This document shows, piece by piece, positions 63,480 through 64,000 of a DNA stretch of 64,000 bases (the first letter of the stretch is position 1; every line of letters starts with the position of its first letter). Made by a program: the position numbers and the translations under genes. The DNA comes from Branchipolynoe longqiensis (Eukaryota > Annelida > Polychaeta > Phyllodocida > Polynoidae): the NCBI GenBank assembly GCA_030323885.1, contig CM059203.1, positions 4,464,001 through 4,528,000 on the forward strand. Direction: 5' to 3'. The notes beneath the pieces were generated by a model. That model made no database searches, had not been told where the DNA came from, and saw only the letters and a list, made by a program, of their open reading frames with translations.

Positions 63480-64000
63480 CCCCCACCCCACTACAGCACC
63501 GTCCCTTACCCCCCCCCCCCCCACTCCCTCCCCTATACACACCCCACTCTCTCTCCCTCTCACTCTCTCTCTCTCTGTCTGCGCAAGTGGATATAACCAC
63601 ATCCTCCACTCACACACACTCACACACTCACAAATGCACTCACACACACTGACACACACTCACACACACACTGACACTCACACTCACACACGCCAACTCA
63701 CACAGACTCACACACACGTTCACTCACAGTCACACACACTCACAAATGCACTCACACACACTCACACACACTCACACACACTGACACTGACACTGACACA
63801 CGCCAACTCACACAGACTCACACACACACGTTCACTCACAGTCACACACACTCACAAATGCACTCACACACACTCACACGTACACACACTCACAATGACA
63901 CACACACCCTCACACACACTCACACACGCACTCACAGACACTCACGCACTCACACACTCACTCACACACACTCACACACTCTCACACACACTCACACATA
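63480..64000. repeat. CA-rich satellite, ~115-bp unit
   Basis: C-run and (CTCT)n first, then units with CACGCCAACTCACACAGACT, CACGTTCACTCACAGTCAC and ACAAATGCACTCACACACAC to the window edge. A third CA-rich satellite type, distinct from 31745 and 52640. Confidence 0.85.

Overview
This window looks like repeat-dominated, non-genic DNA from a eukaryote, most likely a marine mollusc. The strongest pointer is a tRNA-headed SINE whose body contains the 'TTTGTTTTATTTAACGACGC' block and the 'GGATCTTTTATATGC' block, which I associate with gastropod and bivalve genomes (recalled knowledge, not searched here). I found no intact host gene, no rRNA and no functional tRNA gene. The tRNA-like sequences are all SINE heads. 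Every credible protein-coding stretch belongs to a retroelement, or to one unidentified old coding stretch that later insertions have broken.

Layout. 0-8 kb: Harbinger-like, SINE and fold-back elements, plus an old minus-strand reading frame (about 8.2 to 5.7 kb, including a CCCH zinc finger) split by four insertions. 8.4-11.1 kb: a decayed non-LTR LINE sitting in a 30-bp repeat. 11.2-15.2 kb: consecutive satellites (11, 13, about 150 and 38 bp) and a purine tract. 15.8-26.4 kb: nested SINEs, MITEs, a decayed RTE LINE and GCATGC-rich elements. 27.2-30.8 kb: a decayed DIRS-type tyrosine-recombinase retrotransposon. 31.7-34.8 kb: CA-rich satellite and a Harbinger-like element. 35.0-38.6 kb: a GT tract and two satellites (47 and 61 bp) that share sequence with transposons in the window. 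39-47.5 kb: tandem tRNA-SINEs, a 23-bp array peppered with LINE-tail insertions, MITEs and candidate solo LTRs. 48.1-50.1 kb: the best-preserved gene, a 5'-truncated RTE LINE with a complete reverse transcriptase domain and a perfect 13-bp target-site duplication. 50.1-52.1 kb: triply nested SINEs. 52.6-54 kb: CA satellite. 54.9-59.7 kb: a MITE hotspot ending in four different inverted-repeat elements joined end to end, each junction being exactly CCGG. 59.7-60.6 kb: a purine tract. 60.6-63.4 kb: a nested MITE and a second RTE copy with a 0.7-kb insertion. 63.5-64 kb: CA satellite.

How the parts relate. The SINEs carry pol III box A and box B motifs and would depend on LINE machinery. One short element family shares its 3' tail and (ATG)n end with an RTE-like LINE at 43.4 kb, the signature of a LINE and its non-autonomous partner. 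The inverted-repeat elements carry no transposase in this window. They fall into at least four groups by termini and target duplication: 4-bp GC-rich sites, TTA/TAA sites, TA sites (pogo/mariner-like) and TTAA-like ends. Two satellites appear to be built from transposon pieces. All family assignments come from reading the sequence by eye.
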